From contig CAMPAF010000100.1 of the NCBI GenBank assembly GCA_946631535.1, positions 1 through 9,507 on the forward strand: 9,507 nt of DNA. The letters run 5' to 3'. The position numbers were made by a program, and so were the translations under genes. The notes under the pieces are model-generated. The model had not been told where the DNA came from. It made no database searches and was given only the letters and a program-made list of their open reading frames with translations. Source of the DNA: an uncultured Verrucomicrobiota bacterium (GTDB lineage: Bacteria > Verrucomicrobiota > Kiritimatiellia > RFP12 > UBA1067). Every line of letters begins with the position of its first letter. Position 1 is the first letter of the stretch. Shown one piece after another: positions 1 to 6,591 of the stretch.

Positions 1-115
1 GGCGCATGATGGAAAGCTCGCCGAACTCCTTCTTGATCTGCGACAGCACCGCGTCGAGCGCCGTGTTCGCCTTCTTGGCGGGCTCCGCCGCCTTCGTCTC
101 TTTCTTCTCTGCCAT
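1..115 (-). CDS. recA: RecA recombinase, N-terminal fragment (gene runs off the left edge)
   Basis: Only the first 38 codons are present. After a lysine/alanine-rich lead of about 17 residues (MAEKKETKAAEPAKKAN) comes ALDAVLSQIKKEFGELSIMR, which matches the conserved RecA N-terminal helix (ALxxALxQIEKQFGKGSIMR type). RecA is the ATP-dependent strand-exchange protein of homologous recombination and the SOS co-protease, acting in the cytoplasm. The nucleotide-binding core lies outside the window. The start at 115 is supported by a GGAGGAG Shine-Dalgarno 11 nt upstream and an extended -10 promoter before it. The gene is last on the leftward strand, 59 bp after the epimerase stop, but its own promoter suggests independent transcription. 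The short length means identity rests on one motif, though that motif is distinctive. Confidence 0.85.
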   Translation of the reverse strand, partial: MAEKKETKAAEPAKKANTALDAVLSQIKKEFGELSIMR

Positions 116-126
116 TTTCTGTCTTA

Positions 127-133
127 CTCCTCC
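127..133 (-). promoter_or_regulatory. recA ribosome binding site
   Basis: GGAGGAG on the minus strand ends 11 nt before the recA ATG at 115. It is a strong, slightly distant Shine-Dalgarno. It shows that this organism uses SD-led initiation for some genes, in contrast to the two divergent glycosidase genes at 4881 and 4963, which have none. Confidence 0.7.
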
Positions 134-148
134 GTGTCCTGTGCCTGC

Positions 149-157
149 ATTATACCA
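149..157 (-). promoter_or_regulatory. recA promoter, extended -10 (TGGTATAAT)
   Basis: The minus strand reads TGG followed by a perfect TATAAT hexamer at 154-149. The predicted +1 is near 142, giving a leader of about 27 nt that carries the Shine-Dalgarno. At a 17-bp spacing the -35 position (177-172, TAGCGG, overlapping the epimerase stop codon) is poor, so the extended TGn element probably compensates. No LexA-like palindrome (CTGT-N8-ACAG or GAAC-N4-GTTC type) is recognisable around it. Confidence 0.6.
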
Positions 158-174
158 AAAAGATCCGTGCCCCG

Positions 175-1158
175 CTACATGCCGCAGCTGAATCGGTATT
201 CGCTCGCTGCCCGGTACGTCTCGCCGGGACGGAGGATCACCGGCGGAAAGTCGGGACGGTTCACGGAGTCAGGCCAGTGCTGCGGCTCCATGGTGATGTA
301 CGAGCGGGGAATCTTCAGCTTGTGCCCCATGTATATCTGCAGGCCGATCTCGGTCGTCCAGGTCTCCATCCGTATGCCTGTCGCCGGGCTGTAGAGCGTC
401 GACGCGCGCTTGAACCGCGCAGAGCGGTCCGAGAGGCAGAAGTTGCGAGCGTAGTTGCCCGGCGTCGAAAGCCGGCTGCCTATTTCCGTCGGCACGCTGA
501 AGTCGAACTCAGTTCCCGACACCTTGCGCAGGCCTGGCAGCGGAATGAGGTCGAGCCCGACGTCCGTCACCTCGTCGCCCGCCACCCACAGGACATGGTT
601 GTCGATGGGCATCTTCGGGTCGCCGTTGAGGTTGAAGTACCCGTGGTTCGTCATCTGCACTGGCGTCGCGCGGTCAGTCTTTGCCTCGTACTCTATGCGC
701 AGCGCGTTGTCATCGGTAAGGAGGCACGTCACCGTCACGTCGACGTTTCCCGGGAAACCCTCCTCGCCGTCCGGCGAGCGGCGCGCGAACACGACGCCCG
801 GCATCCCGTCGCGCGACATCTTCCGCATCTGCCACTTCTGCCTGTAGAACCCCTTCGCGCCGCCGTGCAGGAGGCACTTGCGTCCGTTGGGCGCCTCGTT
901 CGAAGGAAGCTCGTACGTCTTGCCGTCCATCGTGAAGCGCGAGTCCGCTATGCGGTTGGCGACGCGCCCGAGCGTCGCCCCCGAGAACGGGTCGATCGGC
1001 GGCGCCGTCACCGTGCGCAGCGCGCCCGCGCGGTCGCGCACCTCCACGGCGACGAACCGCGCGCCGTCGTCGGAGAACGTCACGCGCATCCCGGTGCGAG
1101 GGTTTTCGAGCGTCAGGAGCGCTCCCAACGCCGCGAAGCATGTTGCTGTCATTGACAT
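175..1158 (-). CDS. galM: Aldose 1-epimerase (galactose mutarotase, GalM family)
   Basis: This 327-residue protein is about the usual GalM length. It would interconvert alpha and beta anomers of an aldose such as galactose or glucose. Family motifs appear in order: GRVANRIADSRF (64-75), LLHGG with His98, NHGYFNL with His172, IGLQIYMG (271-278), EPQHWPD with Glu291, and LRPGETY near the C-terminus. His98, His172 and Glu291 line up with the substrate-binding His, catalytic acid and catalytic base known in Lactococcus GalM. The start at 1158 is chosen because AAGGAG lies 5 nt upstream. An in-frame ATG at 1152 would give a 4-bp ATGA overlap with the symporter stop and is the alternative. The first 14 or so residues are mildly hydrophobic but lack a basic n-region, so I read the protein as cytoplasmic. 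It is the third gene of the leftward operon. The exact sugar is not decided by the sequence. Confidence 0.93.
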   Translation of the reverse strand: MSMTATCFAALGALLTLENPRTGMRVTFSDDGARFVAVEVRDRAGALRTVTAPPIDPFSGATLGRVANRIADSRFTMDGKTYELPSNEAPNGRKCLLHGGAKGFYRQKWQMRKMSRDGMPGVVFARRSPDGEEGFPGNVDVTVTCLLTDDNALRIEYEAKTDRATPVQMTNHGYFNLNGDPKMPIDNHVLWVAGDEVTDVGLDLIPLPGLRKVSGTEFDFSVPTEIGSRLSTPGNYARNFCLSDRSARFKRASTLYSPATGIRMETWTTEIGLQIYMGHKLKIPRSYITMEPQHWPDSVNRPDFPPVILRPGETYRAASEYRFSCGM

Positions 1159-2864
1159 TTCGGCTCCTTGCGATGATTGAAAAGGACGTACACCACCGCG
1201 CCGGAGAGCGCGGAGAGTAGCGTCACGACAGTTGCCTTGAGATACCAGCCGTAGCACCACGCACCCGTGGCGTACATCGCCCCGAAGCAGGCGAATGCCG
1301 CGAACGTCATCATGACGAGCCCCTTGCCCACGTCGCGGCCGTCCGCGCGGACCGTAGACCTGAACTTCTCCAGCACCGCTGCCGGCTCGGGCTTCGTGAC
1401 GAGCGTGACGGACACCCATGCGACCGTGGTCGCGATCGTCCCCCAGAGAATCTTCACCCAAGGCTGGAGCGGCGAACCGAAGATCATCGGCCAGACGATA
1501 TGCAGGAATACAGCCGCCAGGAGACCGGTGACGAGCCCCGCGATCTCGCTCCAGGCGTTGATCCGCATCCAGAACCACCGCAGGAGGAAGATCGGGCCAG
1601 TCCCCGCGCCTATTAGCAGCATCAGGTCGAAGGCCGACTTCGCGCTCTGGAGGAACGGCGCGATCAGGCACGCCGCCGCCATCAGGAGGACTGACGCGCC
1701 GCGCGTCGCCCAGATCAGCTCGCGCCCAGACGCCTTCGGACGGAAGAAGCGCCCGTAGATGTCGTTCACGAGGTACGTGGAGTATATGCTCAGCAGCGCC
1801 GCCACCGTGGAGAGGAGCGCGCCCGCCATCGATGCGGCCACCAGGCCGTACCACCCCGGCGGCACGAGCTTGAGCATCGCCGGATACGCCACGTCGCCGC
1901 CCTGATAGTTCGCGGGAACATTCGGAAACGCCTTCGTGATGTCGGGGAAGACGAGGATCGAGCAGAGGCCCACGATGTACCACGGGAAAGGTCGGAACGC
2001 GTGGTGCGCGAGGCTGAAGAAGAACATGCCGCCGATGGCGTGGTTCTCGTTCTTCGCGGTGAGGATGCGCTGTACGATGTAGCTGCCGCCGCCAGGCTCA
2101 GCGCCGGACTTGCACACCGTCCACCAGTGCATCGCGACCGGCATGATGAACACGGCCATGAGCGTGTCCATGTCGGTGAACTTCGGGAAGAAGTCGAGCG
2201 TTCCCTTTGCCTCCAGCTTCGCCACAAGCCCCGCCATGCCGCCAACCTCCGGCTGTCCCAGCGCGTAGACCGCCGCCACCACAGCGCCGATCATGATGAC
2301 CGCGAAGAGGTAGAAGTCCGTGTAGATCACGCCGCGCACGCCGCCGAACGCGGCATAGATGACGCCCGCCACGGCCGTCACGAGGACGACGGTCGTCGCC
2401 GATACGCCGAAGAGGATGATGCCGATCTTCACGCCGGCCATCACCACCGATCCCAGGATGAGCAGGTTGAAAACGAACCCGAGGTACACTGCGCGCAGCG
2501 CACGCAGGAACGCGGCGGGCTTGCCGGAGTAGCGCAGCTCGTAGAACTCCACGTCCGTCGTCACGCCGCTACGGTGCCAGAGCTTCGCGTACACGAACAC
2601 CGTCATGAGGCCCGTCAGCAAGAACGCCCACCACGCCCAGTTGCCGCTCATGCCGTCCTTCCGGATGATCTCGGTGAAGAGGTTCGCGCTGTCCGTGGAC
2701 GTGGAGGCCGCCATCACGGAAACGCCGATCAGCCACCACGGCATGGATCGCCCGGAGAGGAAGAACTCCTTCGTGCTGGATGCTCCCTTCCTCGCCGCCA
2801 GCATCGGTATGGCGAGCAGGATTGCGAAGAATACGGCGATGATGACCCAGTCGATGTTTTGCAT
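1149..2864 (-). CDS. Sodium:solute symporter (SSS family, sugar-type)
   Basis: This is a 571-residue polytopic inner-membrane protein with about 13-14 hydrophobic segments. SSS (TC 2.A.21) landmarks are visible. TM1 is at about 5-23. It is followed by the family hallmark EFFLSGRSMPWWLIGVS (about 33-49) and the ASTSTDS stretch beginning TM2. Further on are GGVRGVIYTDFY in the middle and AGALLSTVAALLSIYSTYL with LVNDIYGRF, the region that carries Na2-site hydroxyl residues in vSGLT-type members. It would import a monosaccharide with Na+. The substrate cannot be read from sequence, but placement between a secreted glycosidase and an aldose epimerase argues for a sugar. The start at 2864 has GAGG 8 nt upstream. 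An upstream in-frame ATG at 2939 would add 25 Arg/Ser-rich residues lying inside the glycosidase gene and is rejected. The 3' end overlaps the epimerase gene by 10 bp. Confidence 0.92.
   Translation of the reverse strand: MQNIDWVIIAVFFAILLAIPMLAARKGASSTKEFFLSGRSMPWWLIGVSVMAASTSTDSANLFTEIIRKDGMSGNWAWWAFLLTGLMTVFVYAKLWHRSGVTTDVEFYELRYSGKPAAFLRALRAVYLGFVFNLLILGSVVMAGVKIGIILFGVSATTVVLVTAVAGVIYAAFGGVRGVIYTDFYLFAVIMIGAVVAAVYALGQPEVGGMAGLVAKLEAKGTLDFFPKFTDMDTLMAVFIMPVAMHWWTVCKSGAEPGGGSYIVQRILTAKNENHAIGGMFFFSLAHHAFRPFPWYIVGLCSILVFPDITKAFPNVPANYQGGDVAYPAMLKLVPPGWYGLVAASMAGALLSTVAALLSIYSTYLVNDIYGRFFRPKASGRELIWATRGASVLLMAAACLIAPFLQSAKSAFDLMLLIGAGTGPIFLLRWFWMRINAWSEIAGLVTGLLAAVFLHIVWPMIFGSPLQPWVKILWGTIATTVAWVSVTLVTKPEPAAVLEKFRSTVRADGRDVGKGLVMMTFAAFACFGAMYATGAWCYGWYLKATVVTLLSALSGAVVYVLFNHRKEPKCQ
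1164..1169 (-). promoter_or_regulatory. Ribosome binding site of the epimerase, inside the symporter gene
   Basis: AAGGAG on the minus strand lies 5 nt before the ATG at 1158 and 11 nt before the ATG at 1152. It lies within the last codons of the symporter gene, so the two genes are translationally linked. Its spacing favours the 1158 start. Confidence 0.65.
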
Positions 2865-2872
2865 GGCGTTCG

Positions 2873-2880
2873 CCTCACTC
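2873..2880 (-). promoter_or_regulatory. Symporter ribosome binding site overlapping the upstream stop codon
   Basis: The minus strand reads GAGTGAGG at 2880-2873, where TGA (2877-2875) is the stop codon of the upstream glycosidase gene. GAGG ends 8 nt before the symporter ATG at 2864. Ribosomes terminating on the glycosidase would sit on this site, which is the usual arrangement for translational coupling. Confidence 0.55.
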
Positions 2881-4881
2881 CGCGAAACGGTACAGGCGGA
2901 GAGTGTCCGCCGCGAGCGGCGCGTCGGCCGCGACCGCACCGGCCTCCGGCTCCGTCACCGCGCATGGCTTCCCGAGTCCATCCACCGTCACGGCGACCGG
3001 CTTCTTGCCGATGTTCCACACGAGGACGCCGCTCCCCTTCGGGCCCGTGAAACGCTTCGCGAGACACTCCTTCCCGGCGAAGGTGAAGCCGTCGGTGTCG
3101 ACGAACCGCCCCTCGAGCAGCAGGTCGGCGTTCTTGTGCTGGAAGTCGCTGATCGCCTTCATGTAGCCGGCGAGCTTCTCCTGCGGGGCGGACGAGAGGA
3201 GCGAGAGGCTCGGCGGATTCTTCACCATGCCGTAGTCCGAGGTCACCTTCCCCGTCTCCACGTACACGCGGTCGGGCCCGTAGCGCAGCTCCACGTCGTG
3301 GCGGAAGCCGAAGGCGAGCGTGTAGTTCAGCATGGGGCGATCGACGATCGGAGTTGGCACGCGCACGGTGCTGGCGAACTCCGGGAACGTGTACTTGATG
3401 ATCTCCGGCCATTCGCCGCCGGGATTCGATTCCGCACGGCGCGCCTTCATGAGCGAGGCGCAGGCGGGATGATACGTGCCGAAAGAGCAGCCGTGGAAGA
3501 ACGCGACGGAATCGAAGACCGAGTCGTGAAGTCCCTCTGTCATGACGACGAAGTTAGGGTTGACCTTACGCATCTCGTCTGCGATGGATTTGATGAACGC
3601 CGGACGCTCCGCCTCGTAGCTCCAGGCGGGCGCAGGGTGGCCGTGGCCCTTGCCGTAGCAGGCGAACGGCGAGAAGATGCCGAGCTGGTCGTAGAGAATG
3701 GCGTCCGCGCCAAGGTCGTTCGCCTGGCGGGCGAGCGAACGCATCCGCTCGTGCCAGGGCGTCGCATGCAGGCAGCCGAGCGCGAAGTCGTAGCGCGGGA
3801 TGTCGCTGTACTTGTGGTAGTGCTGCAGCACAAGGCTGCCGTCCCTCTTCACGAGCGCGATGTCCTTGCCGTACTGCTCCCAGAACGCGGTGGCCCCCAC
3901 CTGCTGCAGCTGGCCGTTCGCGTAGATGCACACGCGCTTGCCGCGCTTCTGCAGGAGCTTGATCCCCTTCACGAGCGCGTCGCGCCCGCCCATCTTGGGG
4001 CAAGGGTCGTAGTCGGGATAGAGGTGGTCGTGCCCGCCCACGGTCCAGCCGAAGAGGCCAATCATGTCGAGGCCGAGCTTGTCAGCGTAGTCCGCCAGCT
4101 TGTCGAAGTCTCCGTACGGCCAGAATATCTCCTCGTTCTGCTGCTTGAGGATCACGAGCAGCCAGCCGTTCACCTGCTTCGTCCAGGCCGGGAACGCGTC
4201 GGTCTTGCGCACGGTGTCGTACCATGCGCGGTATTTCCGCGCCGCCACGTGCCAGTCGCCCGCGTAGCGCGAAAGCGCCACGGTCGGCAGCGTGAACGTC
4301 TCGCCGGGCCGCAGGAAGATCGGATGCACTGGCGCGATCGCCCCCGTGCCCTTGGCCGGACGGTAGCGGAACCTGAAGCACTTGGCGCGGGCGACAGGAT
4401 CGAGCACCATCGCCGACGCGCCGGACTTCCCGTCGTCCAGCGCCACCCACGGCATGGCGAGCTGGCGGCCGGGATAGTTTGCCGTCTCGTACATGTACTC
4501 GCCCTCGCCGACGGGCTTCCAGCCTGAGGGCCGCTTGGGACCGTCCGCCGCCGCGAAGCTGGAGACGCGCCGACCGAAGCCGTCCGGCACGTAGAGCCCG
4601 GAACGCGCCTTGTCGACCGGAAGGCCGTCAAGGATCGGACCCTCGAACGCCGTCACGCGCCCCTTCCCCTTGTTGGACCCGCGGCCGGTCACGGTCCAGC
4701 CGCCCGCCGTCTCCACGGCGTCCAGCACCACCTCCACGTCCGAACGCGGCGCGACGCTAGTCGCCTCGACGACTCGCCCGTCCGGCTCCTCCACCGTGAC
4801 TCGCCACGCGAACGGCGCAGGTTTTGCGAGGCAATTAACGCCCGCCAGCATAATACACGACAACAGCAGATTGTTTTTCAT
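2875..4881 (-). CDS. Secreted TIM-barrel glycosidase-like protein (DUF6259 type)
   Basis: This 668-residue protein is the first gene of the leftward operon. Residues 1-19 form a Sec-type signal peptide (MKNN, then a hydrophobic core, probable cut after NCLA). No proper lipobox is seen. Residues 20-225 look like an N-terminal beta-sandwich of the kind that precedes clan GH-D-like barrels. About 235-560 is a probable (beta/alpha)8 barrel: NGWLLVILKQQN (238-249), GLFGWTVGGHDHLYPDYDP (275-293), RVCIYANGQLQ (316-326), ADAILYDQLG (392-401) and FVVMTEGLHDS (444-454). Asp398 and Glu449, at the ends of successive strands, are my candidates for nucleophile and acid/base, by analogy with GH101/GH129-like retaining alpha-glycosidases. 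About 590-668 is a small C-terminal beta domain. The DUF6259 label is from memory of the motif pattern, and the enzymatic activity is inferred. There is no SD before the ATG, and a promoter abuts the start codon. Confidence 0.75.
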   Translation of the reverse strand: MKNNLLLSCIMLAGVNCLAKPAPFAWRVTVEEPDGRVVEATSVAPRSDVEVVLDAVETAGGWTVTGRGSNKGKGRVTAFEGPILDGLPVDKARSGLYVPDGFGRRVSSFAAADGPKRPSGWKPVGEGEYMYETANYPGRQLAMPWVALDDGKSGASAMVLDPVARAKCFRFRYRPAKGTGAIAPVHPIFLRPGETFTLPTVALSRYAGDWHVAARKYRAWYDTVRKTDAFPAWTKQVNGWLLVILKQQNEEIFWPYGDFDKLADYADKLGLDMIGLFGWTVGGHDHLYPDYDPCPKMGGRDALVKGIKLLQKRGKRVCIYANGQLQQVGATAFWEQYGKDIALVKRDGSLVLQHYHKYSDIPRYDFALGCLHATPWHERMRSLARQANDLGADAILYDQLGIFSPFACYGKGHGHPAPAWSYEAERPAFIKSIADEMRKVNPNFVVMTEGLHDSVFDSVAFFHGCSFGTYHPACASLMKARRAESNPGGEWPEIIKYTFPEFASTVRVPTPIVDRPMLNYTLAFGFRHDVELRYGPDRVYVETGKVTSDYGMVKNPPSLSLLSSAPQEKLAGYMKAISDFQHKNADLLLEGRFVDTDGFTFAGKECLAKRFTGPKGSGVLVWNIGKKPVAVTVDGLGKPCAVTEPEAGAVAADAPLAADTLRLYRFAE

Positions 4882-4887
4882 GGCGAA

Positions 4888-4916
4888 ATTCTATCATGTC
4901 CCATCGGCCGTGTCTA
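4888..4916 (-). promoter_or_regulatory. Promoter of the leftward operon, positioned for a leaderless transcript
   Basis: On the minus strand, TAGACA (4916-4911) and TAGAAT (4893-4888) are separated by 17 bp. Each matches the sigma70 consensus at 5 of 6 positions, and TGA before the -10 makes it an extended -10. Only 6 nt (TTCGCC) separate the -10 from the ATG at 4881, so the expected +1 is the A of the start codon and there is no room for a ribosome binding site. Confidence 0.65.
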
Positions 4917-4917
4917 G

Positions 4918-4946
4918 ACCGCCTGCGTTGCCCCCGCCCAGGCGGT
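4918..4946. promoter_or_regulatory. Candidate operator: perfect 8-bp inverted repeat between divergent promoters
   Basis: ACCGCCTG (4918-4925) and CAGGCGGT (4939-4946) are exact reverse complements separated by 13 bp. The half-site centres are 21 bp apart, two helical turns, as for a dimeric regulator binding one DNA face. The repeat encloses the -35 of the rightward promoter and reaches into its spacer (repression position). It begins 1 bp upstream of the leftward -35, with its centre near -51 for that promoter. No T-tract follows on either strand and the flanking genes diverge, so a terminator role is unlikely. The cognate regulator is not in the window. Confidence 0.5.
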
Positions 4947-4956
4947 ATGCTATACT
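4928..4956 (+). promoter_or_regulatory. Promoter of the GH31 gene, positioned for a leaderless transcript
   Basis: TTGCCC (4928-4933, 4/6 consensus) and TATACT (4951-4956, 5/6) are 17 bp apart. TGC at 4948-4950 supplies an extended -10. Six nt (TGACGC) separate the -10 from the ATG at 4963, so the predicted +1 falls on the A of the start codon, mirroring the promoter on the opposite strand. No Shine-Dalgarno sequence is present before the ATG. Confidence 0.6.
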
Positions 4957-4980
4957 TGACGCATGAAACCAACCAGCATT

Positions 4981-5010
4981 GCCGCCCTCCTTGCCGCCGC
5001 CCTCCTTGCT
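4981..5010 (+). repeat. 15-bp tandem duplication in the signal-peptide coding region
   Basis: GCCGCCCTCCTTGCC (4981-4995) is followed directly by GCCGCCCTCCTTGCT (4996-5010), identical at 14 of 15 positions. It encodes AALLA twice, making up most of the hydrophobic core of the GH31 signal peptide. It is in frame, so unit loss or gain would change signal-peptide length without breaking the gene. Confidence 0.75.
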
Positions 5011-5616
5011 GGCGGCCTTTCCGCAAACCCCACGACCGTGCGCATCGCGCCCGGCGAGAACTGGTGGGGCGCCGCCAACTACTTCGGCACCAGCATGCCG
5101 TTCACCGCGGACAGCACGCAGAAGATCGACCTGCGCAGGGACAACTACCACAACCAGTGCGCATCGTTCCTCGTCTCCGACAAGGGCCGCTCCATCTGGT
5201 GCGCGCGCCAGTGCCTCGTCGAGATCGGCGGCGGCGAGATCCGCCTCACGCCCGATGACGGCAAGTCCCCCGTCGTTGTTGCCGAAGGCGGCGCATCGCT
5301 CCGCGACGCCTTTCGATCCGCCGCCCGCGCGCACTTCCCGTCGTCCGGCACCGTTCCGCCGCTCCTATTCTTCTCCGCGCCGCAGTACAACACCTGGATC
5401 GAGCTCACCTACCACCAGAACGAGAAAGGCATCCTCGACTACGCGCGCTCAATGCTCGCGAACGGCTGCCCGCCCGGCATCCTCATGATCGACGACACCT
5501 GGCAGTTCGCCTACGGCACGTGGGAGTTCGATCCGCGCCGCTTCTCCAACCCCAAGGGAATGTGCGACGAGCTCCACCGCATGGGCTTCAAGGTCATCCT
5601 CTGGATGTGCCCGTAC

Positions 5617-5626
5617 GTTTCCGATG
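5617..5626 (+). other. Frameshift site in the GH31 gene
   Basis: The first frame reads GTT TCC GAT GGA. Family continuity requires GTT TCC followed by ATG GAC TCG CCA, so one base is extra: G5623, or equally one C just before it. The result restores YVSMDSPEYRR, matching the GH31 pattern of a short linker then DSPEF/Y. The site is not a long homopolymer and lacks a classical -1 slippery heptamer. Confidence 0.8.
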
Positions 5627-6591
5627 GACTCGCCAGAATACCGCCGCATCGCCACCGGACGCAACCCCGACGACGTTCGCGGCTACCCCACGAAGGGCGG
5701 CTTCTTCCTTGACCCCGCCACGCGCCAGCCCGCAGCCTGCCGCTGGTGGAACGGCGTCTCCGCGTTCCTCGACTTCACCCACCCCAACGCCCGCGCATGG
5801 TACAAGGAGCAGCTAGACCGCCTCGTGGCCGACTTCGGAGTCGACGGCTTCAAGCTCGACGGCGCCGACCTCACCGCATACACGACCAAGGGACGCCTCT
5901 CGCACAAGCCCGACGCCACCACCGGCGAGCGCAACCTCGGCTATTCGCAGTTCGCGCTCGACTATCCATGCAGCGAGTTCCGCAACGCCTGGGGACGGCA
6001 GGGCCAGCCGCTCGTCGTCCGCCTGCACGACAAGCCGCACAAGTGGGAGGCGCTCGGCCGCATGGTGGCCGACATGATCGCCGCCGGGCTCCTCGGCTAT
6101 CCGTTCATCTGCCCCGACATGGTGGGCGGCGGCGAATGGACCACCTTCATCCCCGGCTCGCCCTTCGATCCAGAGCTGTTCGTCCGCTCCGCGCAGGTGC
6201 ACGCGCTATGCCCGATGATGCAGTTCTCCGCCTCCCCCTGGCGCGTCCTCGACGCCGAGAAGCAGCAGATCGTGCGCGACGCCGTCGCGCTCCGCCAGCG
6301 GTTCGCGCCGATGATCGTGTCGCTCGCGAAGGAGACCGCGCGCACCGGCGAGCCCATCCTGCGCAACCTCGAGTACAACTTCCCCGCCCAGGGCTACGCC
6401 GCCGTCAAGGACGAGTTCATGATGGGCGAGACGCTTCTCGTCGCCCCGCAGCTCGCCAAGGGCGCGACCTCGCGCAAGGTCGTCATCCCGCCCGGCACAT
6501 GGAAAGCCGACGACGGCACGACGATCGCCGGACCGACCACGATCACGGTCTCGACTCCCCTTTCGCGCCTCCCGCACTTCGTTCGCCAGTA

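Noticed and set aside
155..177. Intrinsic terminator after the epimerase (T-run at 163-159, minus strand)
   Set aside because: No stable G/C stem directly precedes the T-run. The only nearby pairing (GCTGC with GTAGC) is weak and too far upstream.
277..1155. A 292-codon rightward open frame opposite the epimerase
   Set aside because: It is an Arg/Val/His-rich antisense shadow with no motif, and the epimerase motifs on the other strand are unambiguous.
1159..1983. Upstream in-frame extension of the epimerase to an ATG at 1983
   Set aside because: The extra 275 residues are out-of-frame translation of the symporter gene. The family N-terminus and a well-spaced AAGGAG fix the start at 1158 (or 1152).
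2865..2939. Upstream start of the symporter at 2939
   Set aside because: It would add 25 Arg/Ser-rich residues ahead of TM1 and overlap the glycosidase gene. The ATG at 2864 has an SD and gives the normal SSS N-terminus.
2605..4527. A 640-codon rightward open frame opposite the glycosidase and symporter genes
   Set aside because: Its translation is Arg/His/Val/Ala-rich low-complexity sequence typical of the antisense of GC-rich coding DNA, with no family motif. The opposite strand encodes clearly recognisable proteins with start signals.
4918..4946. Reading the inverted repeat as a transcription terminator
   Set aside because: It lies between divergent promoters, where nothing needs terminating, has a 13-nt loop, and no T-tract follows on either strand.
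5617..5626. Programmed ribosomal frameshifting as the leading explanation for the GH31 break
   Set aside because: There is no slippery heptamer, no in-frame stop at the shift point and no obvious upstream SD-like stimulator. The UCC codon alone is too weak an argument, so I keep it only as a minor alternative.
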